NCBI RefSeq assembly: GCF_014651955.1 | Contig: NZ_BMXW01000003.1 | Span: 163,145-227,144, forward strand | Source of the DNA: Shewanella fodinae | GTDB taxonomy: Bacteria > Pseudomonadota > Gammaproteobacteria > Enterobacterales > Shewanellaceae | Length of the DNA stretch: 64,000 nt | Direction of reading: 5' to 3' | Made by a program: the position numbers and the translations under genes | In this document: in pieces, positions 44,355 through 54,841 of the stretch | Layout: each line of letters starts with the position of its first letter | How positions within the stretch are numbered: position 1 is the stretch's first letter | Notes under the pieces: generated by a model | Seen by the model: the letters and a program-made list of their open reading frames with translations, nothing else | Told to the model about the DNA's origin: nothing | Databases searched by the model: none

Positions 44355-47300
44355 CTAAATAGATAAAATGCTACATTTATCTATCTCTTTTTTCAACAGA
44401 ATAAATATTGGATCTGAATTACCCTGTAGAATTTTATCAACAAATTCTTTATTATCTTCACAACTTTTCATCAATTTATGATTAGGTGGATTCAATCTTA
44501 AACCACTATATTTTAAATAAAGAAGTTGTATTATCCGCCCAGCATAACTATTCAAATAATCGTCATCTTTTAAAGAAGTATTATTTAATGATTTTACATT
44601 TACTTCATATTCATCTAACTTAGAATTATTGATTACTGTAAAAATTTCTAACTGTTTCTCTAAAATTTCATAATTAACATCACTTTTATCAGTAATCTTA
44701 AGTATATTATATACTCTCTCAAAATGTATTTTTGGTATTTCACCCTTTGCTTGTATAAGAAAGTACCAAAAAACAATATTAATTCTAGAGAAATCTTCTA
44801 ACCAAATACTATTTTTTCTGTCTTGTGTTAATTCAGATGTGACTTTCACTAAGGCTTCATCAAGTATATTCAAAGAATTATCCACTTTACCACTGATATA
44901 ATAGTACTGGCCTAACCATTGCATTGCCGATGAAATACGGTCTTGAACATAAGCATTATCTTTATATTCCGGCTTATCAAAGTCTCTATGGATCGATTCC
45001 CACATTTTAATAGCGGCATCAGTGTCACCTTCTGCCACCAGTGCGCTGGCGACCCAAGATCTCGCATTCACCACATCGCCCACCAACGACTGATTGGTAG
45101 GATCAGCAGCAAGCAACGCGACTTTTTGTGACAGCGACTGTTCAAACAGGGTCTTGGCTTCTTTAAAGTGTTTCAACTTGAGTTGCACCGAGCCTAAGCT
45201 ATTAAGCGCATAAGACAGTTCCATCAATGATTCTTTGCTATCTGGTGCAATATTCACCATTTTTTGGCTGTAATTAAGGTACTTATTTAAATAGTCAACA
45301 GCAGCAGACAAATTTGATTGGTCGTATAACAACTGCCCTTGCCAGAAGGCGTTAGCGCCGAGGGATTTTAGCAGTTCCAGATTGTTTGGCTGTTCATCCA
45401 GTAGTGGCAAAAACTCTTGCTGCGCGGCCAGTAAGGCATTTTTGGCCTCATCGGTTTTACCACGGGAATAGGCGACTTCACCAATGGCTTCCAACGTTTG
45501 CCCATGCTGAAAGCGCCCTTCAAAGCCCAAGGTTTTGTCCTGAATATTACCTTTGGCGGTAAAGTACTCCAGCGCCTTGTTGGAGATACCGTCCAGCAAA
45601 TCCATACGGCCGATGCTACGCAGTTTGTCGGCAAAATCGCCCACCATAAAACCTAACAAATTTTCGGCATCTAAGCGCCGAGCGGTGGCTTGCTGCTGCG
45701 CCTGCTGGCTACGCAGGCTCATGGTCACTGAGATCACCGTTAGCACACATAACAGCATTACCGTGCTGCGGCGCGTCCAGCGCCGCCAGAATGCCCGTTG
45801 CGTTGAGGCATGAACAAATTGCTGCTCACCAGCATCCAGGGTAAACAACGGGTTTTGGGTTAATAGTTGCGCCTGTTGCAGGGGTTTACCATCCACCAGC
45901 AGGAACGCACCACTTTTGTGTTCTGCCAACCAACGTCGGCTTTGGTGATACAGGCGTGCCCGCTGTGCCAGACTGTCTTTGTGCTGATTGATCCACGCCA
46001 CCGCTTTGGGCCAACGCCGCAGCAGCGCTTCGTGCGCCACATGAAACCCAGCTTGTTGCTGATTTAGCGAGGACACAAACAGACGCTGTTCGACCATCGC
46101 CTGTACCAGTGTTTTTTCAGCTTCAGTTTGCAGTTGATCCCAGCGGGCACTGCGGCTGGTGATGGACTGTTCGTCTTCACGCAAGGTCACCAATAGTGAC
46201 AGCACCCGCGACAGCGCCTGTTGCTCCGGCTCACCAAGGGACGCCAACAGCGCATCGGCGGTTTTCCCAATGGCGCCTTCGATGCCCCCCAAGGCTTGAT
46301 ACACGGCAATCTGCATGGTGCCATCGGCGGCACGTTGCAAATACAGTTGCTGCAAGGTGTATTGCAGCAGCGGTAGGGCATCAGGATTGCTAGCCGCATC
46401 GGCACAAAGAATTTCATCCAAGGGCATAGCGGTGTCAGGGTCTTGCTGCCAGCTCAGCCCGGCGCTGACTGCTGGCAGGCGGATCATCTGCAACAATTCC
46501 TGGCGCCCAGGAGGAGCCAAATCGAAATGCGCGCCGCTGCCCTTGCCTGCCCGCAGGCTCGGATAACTCATCAGTTGTGGGTAAAAATCGTTACGGCAGG
46601 CACTGAGCACCAATATCGCCCGGCTGTGAGCCAGTTGTTCCAGCACATCGACAAACTGCTGCCGCTCGTCATCACTGAACAGGGGTGACGACAACAGCAC
46701 CTCTAACCGATCAATAAACAGGCCGAAACGAGCCGTGCCATATTGAGTGTGTTGCAGCAAGGGTTGCAACCCCGCCAGCAGGGTGGCAGGTTCCAGCAAC
46801 TTAGCGGCCAAGGTACTCGCGCTTTCGCCCGCAAATACCGGCGCATCGTTCAGTTCCCAATCCAGCATAGTGCTTGCCAGTGACAGCAACAGGTCGCCCG
46901 CTTGCACATCGGCCAAATCCAGCGTGGCGTGGTCGAGTAATCCTAAGCCATTAGCGCCCTGTTCCGACATCAGATTGGGCACAATACCCGCATGGATCAG
47001 CGACGATTTACCGCTGCCACTGGGGCCAAGAACCAGACAAAAATCGCGGCCAAAGCGCACTTGCTGAGCAATTCGTTCCAGCAGCAGTTGGATCTGTTCA
47101 CTACGGCCGAAAAATACCTTGGCATCGGCGGCAGTATAAGCCCGCAAGCCGGGGAAAGGAGAATCCCCTTGCCATTGTTGGGGTGCCACACTCTGCTCAT
47201 GACCGATAGGAAAATGCACCTCGGCCAGCGTGCGGTAACCGCGCTTACGAATGGTTTCGATATAAACCGGGCTGGTAGCGCTGTCATCTAAAGCGCGCCG

Positions 47301-47525
47301 TAACTGATTGATCGTCTTGTGCAGTGGGTTATCGCCCGTGTCGATACCCGACCAACATTCGCTGAGCAGGGTTTCGGCACTGATCACCTCGCCCGCATGG
47401 CGACACAGATACAGCAGCACATCCATGGCTTTGGGTTCTACTTGCTTCTGCCTGCGTCCTTTCTGCAGAGTGTTGGCATCAGGGTTTATCTGCCATTCGC
47501 CAAAATAAAAGGTACTTTGGGTCAT
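44355..47525 (-). CDS. winged-helix, STAND ATPase, transmembrane and TPR protein
   Basis: 1056 residues. 1-105: OmpR/CadC-type winged helix ('VEPKAMDVLLYLCRHAGEVI', 'RKRGYRTLAEV'). About 122-500: STAND ATPase (nSTAND1-like, 'PFPGLRAYTAADAKVFFGR') with Walker A GPSGSGKSS at 167-175 and Walker B-like 'FGLFIDRLEVLLSS'. About 582-602: one membrane segment (STVMLLCVLTVISVTMSL). About 640-900: TPR-like helices. So DNA-binding and ATPase parts should be cytoplasmic and the TPR part periplasmic, as in CadC/ToxR-type one-component activators. Target unknown. The last 600 coding bases are strikingly A+T-rich compared with the rest. Confidence 0.8.
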   Translation of the reverse strand: MTQSTFYFGEWQINPDANTLQKGRRQKQVEPKAMDVLLYLCRHAGEVISAETLLSECWSGIDTGDNPLHKTINQLRRALDDSATSPVYIETIRKRGYRTLAEVHFPIGHEQSVAPQQWQGDSPFPGLRAYTAADAKVFFGRSEQIQLLLERIAQQVRFGRDFCLVLGPSGSGKSSLIHAGIVPNLMSEQGANGLGLLDHATLDLADVQAGDLLLSLASTMLDWELNDAPVFAGESASTLAAKLLEPATLLAGLQPLLQHTQYGTARFGLFIDRLEVLLSSPLFSDDERQQFVDVLEQLAHSRAILVLSACRNDFYPQLMSYPSLRAGKGSGAHFDLAPPGRQELLQMIRLPAVSAGLSWQQDPDTAMPLDEILCADAASNPDALPLLQYTLQQLYLQRAADGTMQIAVYQALGGIEGAIGKTADALLASLGEPEQQALSRVLSLLVTLREDEQSITSRSARWDQLQTEAEKTLVQAMVEQRLFVSSLNQQQAGFHVAHEALLRRWPKAVAWINQHKDSLAQRARLYHQSRRWLAEHKSGAFLLVDGKPLQQAQLLTQNPLFTLDAGEQQFVHASTQRAFWRRWTRRSTVMLLCVLTVISVTMSLRSQQAQQQATARRLDAENLLGFMVGDFADKLRSIGRMDLLDGISNKALEYFTAKGNIQDKTLGFEGRFQHGQTLEAIGEVAYSRGKTDEAKNALLAAQQEFLPLLDEQPNNLELLKSLGANAFWQGQLLYDQSNLSAAVDYLNKYLNYSQKMVNIAPDSKESLMELSYALNSLGSVQLKLKHFKEAKTLFEQSLSQKVALLAADPTNQSLVGDVVNARSWVASALVAEGDTDAAIKMWESIHRDFDKPEYKDNAYVQDRISSAMQWLGQYYYISGKVDNSLNILDEALVKVTSELTQDRKNSIWLEDFSRINIVFWYFLIQAKGEIPKIHFERVYNILKITDKSDVNYEILEKQLEIFTVINNSKLDEYEVNVKSLNNTSLKDDDYLNSYAGRIIQLLYLKYSGLRLNPPNHKLMKSCEDNKEFVDKILQGNSDPIFILLKKEIDKCSILSI

Positions 47526-47593
47526 CAGTTTGCGTCCACTGCGTCAAAAAAACTGCTTCTGTCAAAACAACAGAAAATACAAGGCATTATTAC

Positions 47594-47653
47594 AAGTGTT
47601 TTACATAACTGCCAGTGCTATTTGTCAGTCATAACACTTCCCGATTAACACTT
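47594..47653 (-). promoter_or_regulatory. three AAGTGTT heptamers upstream of the STAND gene
   Basis: AAGTGTT at 47594-47600 and AACACTT at 47633-47639 and 47647-47653, i.e. one inverted and two tandem copies in the divergent spacer between the STAND and DUF971 genes. Could be binding sites of the protein's own winged helix. Pattern seen by eye. Confidence 0.35.
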
Positions 47654-47726
47654 ATGCATTCTTGGGATTCACTTTTGCGGCAGAGCGCGTCACCATAAGG
47701 CAAATGTTTTTGGTAACGGAACACTC

Positions 47727-48107
47727 ATGAGCAGTCACAAAGTCACCTCACTGAAACTCAAACGTAAGTCACGCCTGCTGGAAATTGCGTTCGATGATGG
47801 CAGCGAATACCAGCTTAGCTGTGAATTTTTACGGGTTAATTCACCTTCCGCCGAAGTGCAGGGACACGGTAATCCCACCCTAGTGACCCATAAAAAGAAT
47901 GTGAATATCAAAACTATTGAGCCTGTGGGTAACTACGCGGTGAAATTGGTTTTCGATGATGGTCATGATACTGGACTGTTTTCCTGGGATATTTTGTATC
48001 AGTTCTGTGTCAACCGTGAAGCGCTATGGCAGCAGTATCTGGCACGGCTGCGCGCCGAAAAAGGCAGTCGCGAGCCGTTGATTGACATGCAAATCCGCTA
48101 CAGCTAA
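47727..48107 (+). CDS. DUF971-family protein
   Basis: 126 residues: 'SLKLKRKSRLLEIAFDDGSEYQLSCEFLRV', 'VGNYAVKLVFDDGHDTGLFSWDIL'. This is the DUF971/gamma-butyrobetaine-hydroxylase N-terminal-like fold, conserved in Shewanella and related bacteria. The 'GHD' histidine and aspartate may bind metal. Role unclear. Divergent from the STAND gene. Confidence 0.88.
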   Translation: MSSHKVTSLKLKRKSRLLEIAFDDGSEYQLSCEFLRVNSPSAEVQGHGNPTLVTHKKNVNIKTIEPVGNYAVKLVFDDGHDTGLFSWDILYQFCVNREALWQQYLARLRAEKGSREPLIDMQIRYS

Positions 48108-48111
48108 GGGG

Positions 48112-49206
48112 TCAACGCGACATTGGCCGGGCCAGCGTTTGACTTAACGCTTGGCTATCCTGACGTGAAAACCAACTGTCCGGCAACCGCACCTTTGACC
48201 ACATTTCCTGACATAACGTTTGTGTGTCCTGCCAGTTGCCTTGCAGCAACCAGCTCACCAGCATGTCGCCCACATCGGGATAACAGATAGGCTGTGGATT
48301 GCTGGCACGCAACCAACGGCGTAGCGTTTGGCGGTTGAGGCTGTGCATGCTTTCAGCCGCCGCCAGCAACTCCAGTGCCGCCACGTTGGATAGCTGCTCA
48401 AACTGCCCCATCAACGGTTTTACCAGCAGTTTCTTCCCCAGTGTCATCGCTTCGCTGGCCAGTTCAAAGCCTGCGTTGCCTATCACCCCGCCACACCGCG
48501 CCATAGATGCTTTAAACCCCTCACGATTAAACCCATGCCAATGCACATGTGCGGGCAGCTGTTTAGGTGCGCTCGCGGCGTGATAGACGTGGAACTCGTG
48601 ACTGTCGAACGGCAGTAACAGCGTGCAGATATCGTCAGCACTTTCAAACGGCAGATACACTAGAATTTCATGGGTTTGCTCGCAGGTAACCGACGCCACT
48701 TCCACAAAGGGCGGTAATATCGGGAACCCAAAATGATGCCAATGACACCCTAACGCCATGGTGACTGGCGCAAAATATTCCAATAACCCATCGTTGAACC
48801 AGCTATTGCCCACCTTGGGCACCGGCCAACGCAGTGCCGCCTGATGACTGATACCAATGCAGGTAACGCCTTGACGCCGCGCCGCCCAGGCGGAGATTGG
48901 TTCAAAATCATTCAACACCAAATCATAACCGGAGAGATCCAACGCCCGAATATCACGCCATAAGCCCAGTAACGAGTTGTGGTGCACGGTAGCGGCGATG
49001 TTTACCTTGCCACGATGCGTGGCAAAAGACAGTCCGGCAAGCGCCCGGAAATCACCAAACGCCTGCATATCAAAATATTTATCGGCAGCGCGGCCACTGA
49101 ACAGATAATCCACGGTAACGCCATGAGCTGCCAGCGCTTTAGCCATAACGCGAGCACGGCTTAAGTGGCCGTTTCCCGTCCCCTGTACCCCATAAAGAAT
49201 CCGCAT
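48112..49206 (-). CDS. glycosyltransferase of the MJ1255/VC2487 type
   Basis: 364 residues. N-terminal 'MRILYGVQGTGNGHLSRARVMAKAL' glycine-rich loop and C-terminal 'GVIGNAGFELASEAMTLGKKLLVKP', a GT-B layout with sugar-nucleotide motif, resembling the VC2487 protein of Vibrio. Next to a PAP2 phosphatase on the same strand (3 bases apart), so lipid or glycolipid metabolism is possible. Confidence 0.8.
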   Translation of the reverse strand: MRILYGVQGTGNGHLSRARVMAKALAAHGVTVDYLFSGRAADKYFDMQAFGDFRALAGLSFATHRGKVNIAATVHHNSLLGLWRDIRALDLSGYDLVLNDFEPISAWAARRQGVTCIGISHQAALRWPVPKVGNSWFNDGLLEYFAPVTMALGCHWHHFGFPILPPFVEVASVTCEQTHEILVYLPFESADDICTLLLPFDSHEFHVYHAASAPKQLPAHVHWHGFNREGFKASMARCGGVIGNAGFELASEAMTLGKKLLVKPLMGQFEQLSNVAALELLAAAESMHSLNRQTLRRWLRASNPQPICYPDVGDMLVSWLLQGNWQDTQTLCQEMWSKVRLPDSWFSRQDSQALSQTLARPMSR

Positions 49207-49209
49207 TAA

Positions 49210-49731
49210 TCAACCTTGTAACAATTGTCCGGCCCAATAACCGGAAGAACAGCCGAGCATCATGCCGGCTACAATATCCAGCGGGTAATGCACCCCGAGT
49301 ACTATCCGAGAGCCACCTACCAAGGCGGCCCAGCACAACACTGGTACACCGAATTGCGGATACACCTGCAGCACCGCACAGGCAAACACAAAGGCACCAG
49401 CGGTATGACCGGAAGGCAGGCTATAGCGATCGGACGGTTCAAAATCGTGCACCAGTCCCGCGGGTAAGCAATGACAGGGACGCGTACGGCGGATGGTGTT
49501 TTTCAGCAGCAGATAGCAAGGCAATTCCAGCAGAAAGCTGGCTAACAGCAGGTTGAAGAAAGACTGACCATCACGATGCAATAGCAGTAACAACACTGCC
49601 AGATATAGGTAGGTTGGGCCGTTGCCCGAAGTCGACAGTTTTAAGGCTATCGGTGTCAACCGGTACTTTTTGCCCCAGAACAACAGCAGACAAAAACCCC
49701 GGCGATCCAGCTCTGCAAGGTGTAACAGCAT
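49210..49731 (-). CDS. PAP2-family membrane phosphatase
   Basis: 173 residues from ATG at 49731, after GGAG; a GTG at 49740 is also in frame. PAP2 motifs 'KNTIRRTRP', 'SLPSGHTAGAF' and 'RIVLGVHYPLDIVAG', with several membrane segments. Family role: phosphatidic-acid or undecaprenyl-diphosphate-type phosphatase. Just upstream of the glycosyltransferase gene. Confidence 0.88.
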   Translation of the reverse strand: MLLHLAELDRRGFCLLLFWGKKYRLTPIALKLSTSGNGPTYLYLAVLLLLLHRDGQSFFNLLLASFLLELPCYLLLKNTIRRTRPCHCLPAGLVHDFEPSDRYSLPSGHTAGAFVFACAVLQVYPQFGVPVLCWAALVGGSRIVLGVHYPLDIVAGMMLGCSSGYWAGQLLQG

Positions 49732-49826
49732 GGCGCCCACTCCATCCAGTCATCTGTTGTAGAGACTAAGAAGTGGCGATGACGCGACCGTGACAGTTAC
49801 CCTAAGCTTTTATGACAAGTGCAACA

Positions 49827-50066
49827 TTAAGATAACATCGCGGGTTGGCGATAGGTTTTCAACAAGTAGTAGATGTTAACGCAGGCACCAAAGGCATTCA
49901 TCGACACCACCGGCCAGGAGGCAATGGCCACACCGTAGGCGACAAATAATCCGCAACCACACAGATTTACCCAGCGCAGCCGCACAATATCTTTCATCAT
50001 CAGCGATAACGCCACCATCAAGGAGGCACTGTAGCCAATGACATCAACCGCATTAAGCGTTTCCAT
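49827..50066 (-). CDS. small YgjV-like inner-membrane protein
   Basis: 79 residues from ATG at 50066 (METLNAVDVIGYSASLMVALSLMM); the frame extends upstream to 50270 without family support. Three hydrophobic segments ('VIGYSASLMVALSLMM', 'WVNLCGCGLFVAYGVAIASW', 'AFGACVNIYYLLKTY') match the YgjV-type small membrane protein family. AAGG lies 9 bases upstream. Confidence 0.75.
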   Translation of the reverse strand: METLNAVDVIGYSASLMVALSLMMKDIVRLRWVNLCGCGLFVAYGVAIASWPVVSMNAFGACVNIYYLLKTYRQPAMLS

Positions 50067-50357
50067 CTTCAGGTACCTTACAGTAAGGCCCTCTGCCATC
50101 CTTATGCTAAACGGGGGATCCGTGCCCCAAAAGCAGATTAAAAAACAGGGGAAAGTAAATTTTAGGGAGCATATACTAGCAGACGATATTTCTCTGGCGT
50201 AACGAATTTCGTCCGCAATTTGCCATACCAGACGGTAAACCAAGTGAGACAATTGCGTGATTAATGGCACTTTTCTTTTAACGAATCCCTTATATACTGA
50301 CTTTTAGTGCGCTAACAGATGCCGTCTCAGTCCGAGCGGAAAAACAGGAGTTTGATT

Positions 50358-50843
50358 ATGGAATACAACACTTCAGAACTTTGTGACATGTACCTGGATG
50401 TTGTTGACGTTGTGGAACCCATGTTCAGTAACTATGGTGGCTGCAGTTCCTTTGGTGGCGCCATCAGTACCGTGAAATGCTTTGAGGACAATGGACTGAT
50501 CCTGGATGTACTGCAGGAAGATGGTGAAGGTAAAGTGTTACTGGTGGACGGCGGTGGTTCGCTGCGCCGAGCGCTGGTTGATGCCGCAGTGGCGGAGTTA
50601 GCGGTAACTAACAACTGGGAAGGGATCATCGTTTACGGCAGTGTGCGTGAGGTGGATGCCTTGGAAGATATGGACATCGGCATTCAGGCTATTGCGTCGA
50701 TCCCGGTTGGCGCTGATGCCAATGCCACCGGTGAAGTGGACGTGCCAGTGAACTTTGGCGGCGTAACCTTCCTGCCAGGCGATCATATCTATGCCGATAA
50801 CACCGGTGTTATTTTGTCTCCAGAACCGCTGGACCTAGAATAA
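50358..50843 (+). CDS. rraA: RraA, regulator of ribonuclease E activity
   Basis: 161 residues from ATG at 50358, after AGGAG. '[28 protein letters not shown]', '[20 protein letters not shown]' and '[18 protein letters not shown]' match RraA, which binds and inhibits RNase E. Followed by a clear terminator, so monocistronic. Confidence 0.95.
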   Translation: MEYNTSELCDMYLDVVDVVEPMFSNYGGCSSFGGAISTVKCFEDNGLILDVLQEDGEGKVLLVDGGGSLRRALVDAAVAELAVTNNWEGIIVYGSVREVDALEDMDIGIQAIASIPVGADANATGEVDVPVNFGGVTFLPGDHIYADNTGVILSPEPLDLE

Positions 50844-50865
50844 TCCCGACTACCGCAGTTAACCC

Positions 50866-50893
50866 AAAAAGTCGGCACTGCCGGCTTTTTTTG
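50866..50893 (+). terminator. rho-independent terminator after rraA
   Basis: GTCGGC-ACT-GCCGGC with A tract before and a run of seven Ts after. Confidence 0.85.
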
Positions 50894-51083
50894 TTGCCGC
50901 TGAGACCATGAATATCGCACGTCACAGACTATGCTCTTGCGACAGTTTGTGGTCTAATGCTCAACCTGATTGAAACAGGTTTTTCCTGCAGTGATCACAG
51001 CTTGGCAGTGCTGAGATTCAGCCAACACCTCTGAAGGCATACACTGCCAGCCATCATTAGTTAATCAAAGGAATACACGATAG

Positions 51084-51839
51084 ATGTCTGAAGATTCTTC
51101 CAAAAGCACGCATTTTGGCTATAAAACTGTTGATGCTGCCAAAAAGGCTGAAATGGTTGCTGGCGTGTTTCACTCTGTGGCCACTCGCTACGACATTATG
51201 AACGATGTGTTGTCCTTTGGTATTCACCGACTCTGGAAACGCTTTACCATCGAATGTGCGGGTGCACGCCCGGGAATGAAAGTGCTGGATCTTGCAGGCG
51301 GCACTGGCGATTTGACTGCTAAGTTTTCGCATCTGGTAGGTGATAGTGGTGAAGTGATCCTGGCGGATATCAATGACTCCATGCTGAAAGTGGGCCGCAG
51401 CAAACTACGAGATAAAGGCGTGGTGGGTAATGTCAGTTACGTGCAAGCCAACGCCGAAGCACTGCCGTTCCCAGATAACACTTTTGATATCATCACCATC
51501 GCCTTTGGTTTACGTAATGTCACCGATAAAGATGCTGCATTACGCTCGATGCAACGGGTACTGAAACCAGGCGGCAAGCTGTTGGTACTGGAGTTTTCCA
51601 AACCACAGCACACCTTTATGAACAAAGCCTATGATCTCTACAGCTTCAAGATGCTGCCACTGATTGGCAAACTGGTGGCGCATGATGCCGACAGTTACGA
51701 ATATCTGGCGGAATCCATTCGGATGCACCCAGATCAGGAAACTCTGAAAGGCATGATGCAAGATGCAGGTTTAGAGCAGGTGGATTACATCAACATGACG
51801 GATGGCATCGTGGCGCTGCACCGGGGTTACAAGTTCTGA
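51084..51839 (+). CDS. ubiE: ubiquinone/menaquinone C-methyltransferase UbiE
   Basis: 251 residues. SAM-binding motif '[16 protein letters not shown]', '[10 protein letters not shown]', '[16 protein letters not shown]' and C-terminal 'YKF'. Methylates the benzoquinone and naphthoquinone rings. One base separates it from ubiJ; ubiE-ubiJ-ubiB is the usual operon. Confidence 0.97.
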   Translation: MSEDSSKSTHFGYKTVDAAKKAEMVAGVFHSVATRYDIMNDVLSFGIHRLWKRFTIECAGARPGMKVLDLAGGTGDLTAKFSHLVGDSGEVILADINDSMLKVGRSKLRDKGVVGNVSYVQANAEALPFPDNTFDIITIAFGLRNVTDKDAALRSMQRVLKPGGKLLVLEFSKPQHTFMNKAYDLYSFKMLPLIGKLVAHDADSYEYLAESIRMHPDQETLKGMMQDAGLEQVDYINMTDGIVALHRGYKF

Positions 51840-51840
51840 T

Positions 51841-52473
51841 ATGACAACATGGAGCCTTGACAGCCAGTGGCGTCTGCTCGGTTGTGGAGCACTGGAAGCG
51901 GCATTAGCCAAACTTGTGCAGGCCGCAGGCAACGAAGCGCTGCGACTGAAACCATTACATGGCAAAGTGTTCTGCTTTGAGCTCAAGCAACTGTCCTGGC
52001 CCTTGTATCTGGTATTCGCCAATGAGATCCAGGTACTGAGTGAATATCAGGGCACTGTCGATGTAAAAGTGATTGGCGATGCCGCCGATCTCTATCGACT
52101 ACGGGAAGGTGAAAGTCTTACTGAGCTGATTAAACAGGATAAGTTGCGTATAGAAGGCGACCTGACACTGCTGCAGCAATTTAGCAATTTTTTGCAAAAT
52201 GTCAGGATTGATATTGCCGAGCCATTATCAAAGCTGCTGGGTGATGCCCCGACCTACTGGCTCACAACTGGTGCCAGCCGCGCCAGCGAAGGATGCAAAC
52301 AAGTACTGCAAAAAACCTGGTCTCATCTTGGTCAGTTAGCAACCGAGGAATATAAAGTGGCACCGCATAAGCTTGAATTTATTCGTCATTGCGACAGAAT
52401 TGATGAGCTGACTGCGGCAGTGGCAGCACTGGAGCAGCGAATCGCCACCTTGAAGGATAAAATCAGCCCATGA
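51841..52473 (+). CDS. ubiJ: ubiquinone biosynthesis accessory factor UbiJ
   Basis: 210 residues from ATG at 51841 ([14 protein letters not shown]), one base after ubiE. SCP2-like lipid-binding domain (about 15-120: '[24 protein letters not shown]', '[11 protein letters not shown]') and C-terminal coiled coil ('[18 protein letters not shown]'). Organises the soluble Ubi complex with UbiK. Overlaps ubiB by 4 bases (ATGA). Confidence 0.92.
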   Translation: MTTWSLDSQWRLLGCGALEAALAKLVQAAGNEALRLKPLHGKVFCFELKQLSWPLYLVFANEIQVLSEYQGTVDVKVIGDAADLYRLREGESLTELIKQDKLRIEGDLTLLQQFSNFLQNVRIDIAEPLSKLLGDAPTYWLTTGASRASEGCKQVLQKTWSHLGQLATEEYKVAPHKLEFIRHCDRIDELTAAVAALEQRIATLKDKISP

Positions 52474-54119
52474 GTTTCACCAGTATCAAACGCGCTTATC
52501 AGGTCATCAGTATCGCTCTGCACTATGGTCTGGACGAACTGTTACCCCCTAAACTTGCGCCTTGGTACTTTCGGTTATGGCGTTTAAGCCTGTTCTGGCT
52601 GCGCAACCGCCATAAGCAAAAACCCGGCGGTGAACGGCTGAAACTGGCGCTACAGGAACTCGGGCCGGTTTACATTAAATTTGGTCAGATGTTATCAACC
52701 CGCCGTGACCTACTCAGTGATGAATGGGCCTACGAGCTAGCGATGCTGCAAGATCGGGTGCCGCCGTTTGACTCCAAGCTTGCCCGCCAAGCCATTGAAG
52801 TCGAACTGAAAGCGCCTATTGAGTCGCTGTTCGATGATTTCGATGAAAAACCGCTGGCGTCAGCGTCCATCTCCCAAGTACACACCGCTATCCTAAAGTC
52901 CAACGGCAAACCGGTAGTGCTGAAAGTGCTGCGACCGAATGTTGAAAAGCAGATAGTGGCCGACCTGCAGCTTATGAGCCAGACGGCAGCGCTATTGGAA
53001 ACCCTGCTAGGCCCCAATAATCGCCTGCGGCCAGCTGAAGTAGTGGAAGATTACCGTACCACCATCATGGGTGAGCTGAACCTCAAGCTGGAAGCGCTGA
53101 ATACTATCCGGCTGCGCAACAACTTTCTCGACTCCAACGCCTTATATGTGCCTTACGTGTATGAAGAGCTGAGTCATCCACGTTTGTTGGTGCTAGAGCG
53201 CATTTATGGCATCCCTGTGTCAGACATTGCTGCGTTAAGGGCGCAGGGTACCAACCTCAAATTACTGGCCGAGAAAGGTGTCCAGCTATTTTTCACCCAG
53301 GTATTCCGCGACAATTTCTTTCACGCAGATATGCACCCCGGCAATATTTTTATCTCCCGCGAGCATCCGCAAGATCCCTATTACATAGGGCTTGATTGCG
53401 GCATCATGGGCACCCTCAGCGACACGGATAAACGTTATCTGGCAGAAAATTTCCTGGCCTTTTTCAACCGTGATTACCGCCGTATTGCCCAGCTTTATGT
53501 GGAGTCTGGCTGGGTGTCGCCTGATACCGATTTGTTGGCCTTTGAGCAGGCCGTCAAAGTTGTTTGCGAACCCATGTTTAATAAGCCGCTCAACGAAATC
53601 TCTTTCGGTCATGTGCTGCTGGAACTGTTCCGTACCGCCCGCCGCTTCGACATTGTGGTACAGCCGCAACTGGTATTGCTGGAAAAAACTTTACTTTACA
53701 TCGAAGGTTTGGGGCGACAGCTGTATCCGCAGCTGGATTTGTGGCAGACTGCCAAGCCTTTTTTGGAAAACTGGATGGCGGAACAGGTGGGGCCCAAGGC
53801 GATGCTGCGCAAAGCAAAAGCCCAGTTGCCTTATTGGTCAGATAAGCTGCCAGAAATTCCTGAACTGATTTACGACAACCTGCGGTTGGGCAGAAACCTG
53901 TTAGGTTCGCAGCAGCAGATGTTAGATAAGTATTTGAGACACCAACAGAAGTCACATAAAAGCAACTATCTGCTTATCACTTCTGCTGTTTTGTTGATCT
54001 GCGGCACTATATTATTCAGCCGTGACGTTACACTTTGGCTTTCCCACAGCTGTCTGGGTGCTGGGGTGGTATTCTGGCTTATTGGATGGCGATCCAGGCC
54101 AAAGATCCGAAAATTTTAA
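52470..54119 (+). CDS. ubiB: UbiB, atypical kinase-like ubiquinone biosynthesis protein
   Basis: 549 residues. KxGQ motif in '[15 protein letters not shown]', '[13 protein letters not shown]', nucleotide-binding '[12 protein letters not shown]' and '[11 protein letters not shown]', plus two C-terminal membrane segments ('[17 protein letters not shown]', '[13 protein letters not shown]'). Membrane-bound ADCK/UbiB ATPase that supports early hydroxylation steps. Confidence 0.96.
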   Translation: MSFTSIKRAYQVISIALHYGLDELLPPKLAPWYFRLWRLSLFWLRNRHKQKPGGERLKLALQELGPVYIKFGQMLSTRRDLLSDEWAYELAMLQDRVPPFDSKLARQAIEVELKAPIESLFDDFDEKPLASASISQVHTAILKSNGKPVVLKVLRPNVEKQIVADLQLMSQTAALLETLLGPNNRLRPAEVVEDYRTTIMGELNLKLEALNTIRLRNNFLDSNALYVPYVYEELSHPRLLVLERIYGIPVSDIAALRAQGTNLKLLAEKGVQLFFTQVFRDNFFHADMHPGNIFISREHPQDPYYIGLDCGIMGTLSDTDKRYLAENFLAFFNRDYRRIAQLYVESGWVSPDTDLLAFEQAVKVVCEPMFNKPLNEISFGHVLLELFRTARRFDIVVQPQLVLLEKTLLYIEGLGRQLYPQLDLWQTAKPFLENWMAEQVGPKAMLRKAKAQLPYWSDKLPEIPELIYDNLRLGRNLLGSQQQMLDKYLRHQQKSHKSNYLLITSAVLLICGTILFSRDVTLWLSHSCLGAGVVFWLIGWRSRPKIRKF

Positions 54120-54180
54120 TTCGTATTTGCTAATCAAACGTTCATAATAGAACCGAACAATGAGTTAAGAGGAAACCTTC

Positions 54181-54414
54181 ATGGGTGGTATCAGTATTTG
54201 GCAACTTCTCATCATCGCATTAATTGTTGTACTGCTGTTCGGTACCAAGAAGCTGCGTTCACTTGGTAGCGATTTGGGCGGCGCTGTGAAAGGATTCAAA
54301 AATGCTATGTCCCCTGAAGAGGAAACCAAGTCCATCGAGAATAATGCAGCGAAAAGCGAATCTGCCGAGGCAACTGAGAAGAAGCCTGAGTCCAAGGACA
54401 AAGAACAGGCGTAA
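54181..54414 (+). CDS. tatA: Sec-independent translocase subunit TatA
   Basis: 77 residues, '[40 protein letters not shown]': membrane helix, hinge and amphipathic helix with FGTKKL; acidic tail. Behind GAGGAAAC. Forms the Tat pore. First of tatABC. Confidence 0.96.
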   Translation: MGGISIWQLLIIALIVVLLFGTKKLRSLGSDLGGAVKGFKNAMSPEEETKSIENNAAKSESAEATEKKPESKDKEQA

Positions 54415-54420
54415 TCTCTC

Positions 54421-54831
54421 ATGTTCGATGGTATCGGTTTTTCCGAACTGCTGTTGATTGGGATTTTGGGGCTGGTGGTACTCGGCCCCGAACGTCTACC
54501 TATAGCGGTTCGTACTATCTCCAACTTTATCCGAACCATGAAACGCATGGCTAATTCGGTAAAGGATGAGCTTGAACAAGAACTCAAGCTGGAACAACTG
54601 CACGCCGATTTAAAAAAGGCGGAAAGCAAGGGATTGGGTAATCTGTCCCCTGAATTGCAGGAATCTATCAACCAGCTAAAAGAAGCCGCGCAGTCGGTCA
54701 ATCGTCCTTATCAGATTGACAGTGACAAACCTGCCAAAGCCGTAGACGACAGCAAACCAGCAGCGACTGAAGTACCTGCTGAGACAGCGACTGCCGAGCC
54801 TTCATCTGCCTCCGACACTGATAAAAAATAG
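54421..54831 (+). CDS. tatB: Sec-independent translocase subunit TatB
   Basis: 136 residues: '[27 protein letters not shown]' and amphipathic helix '[25 protein letters not shown]', then an acidic Ala/Pro/Thr tail. Binds TatC to receive twin-arginine substrates. Six bases after tatA. Confidence 0.96.
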   Translation: MFDGIGFSELLLIGILGLVVLGPERLPIAVRTISNFIRTMKRMANSVKDELEQELKLEQLHADLKKAESKGLGNLSPELQESINQLKEAAQSVNRPYQIDSDKPAKAVDDSKPAATEVPAETATAEPSSASDTDKK

Positions 54832-54841
54832 CGGGTAAAAA

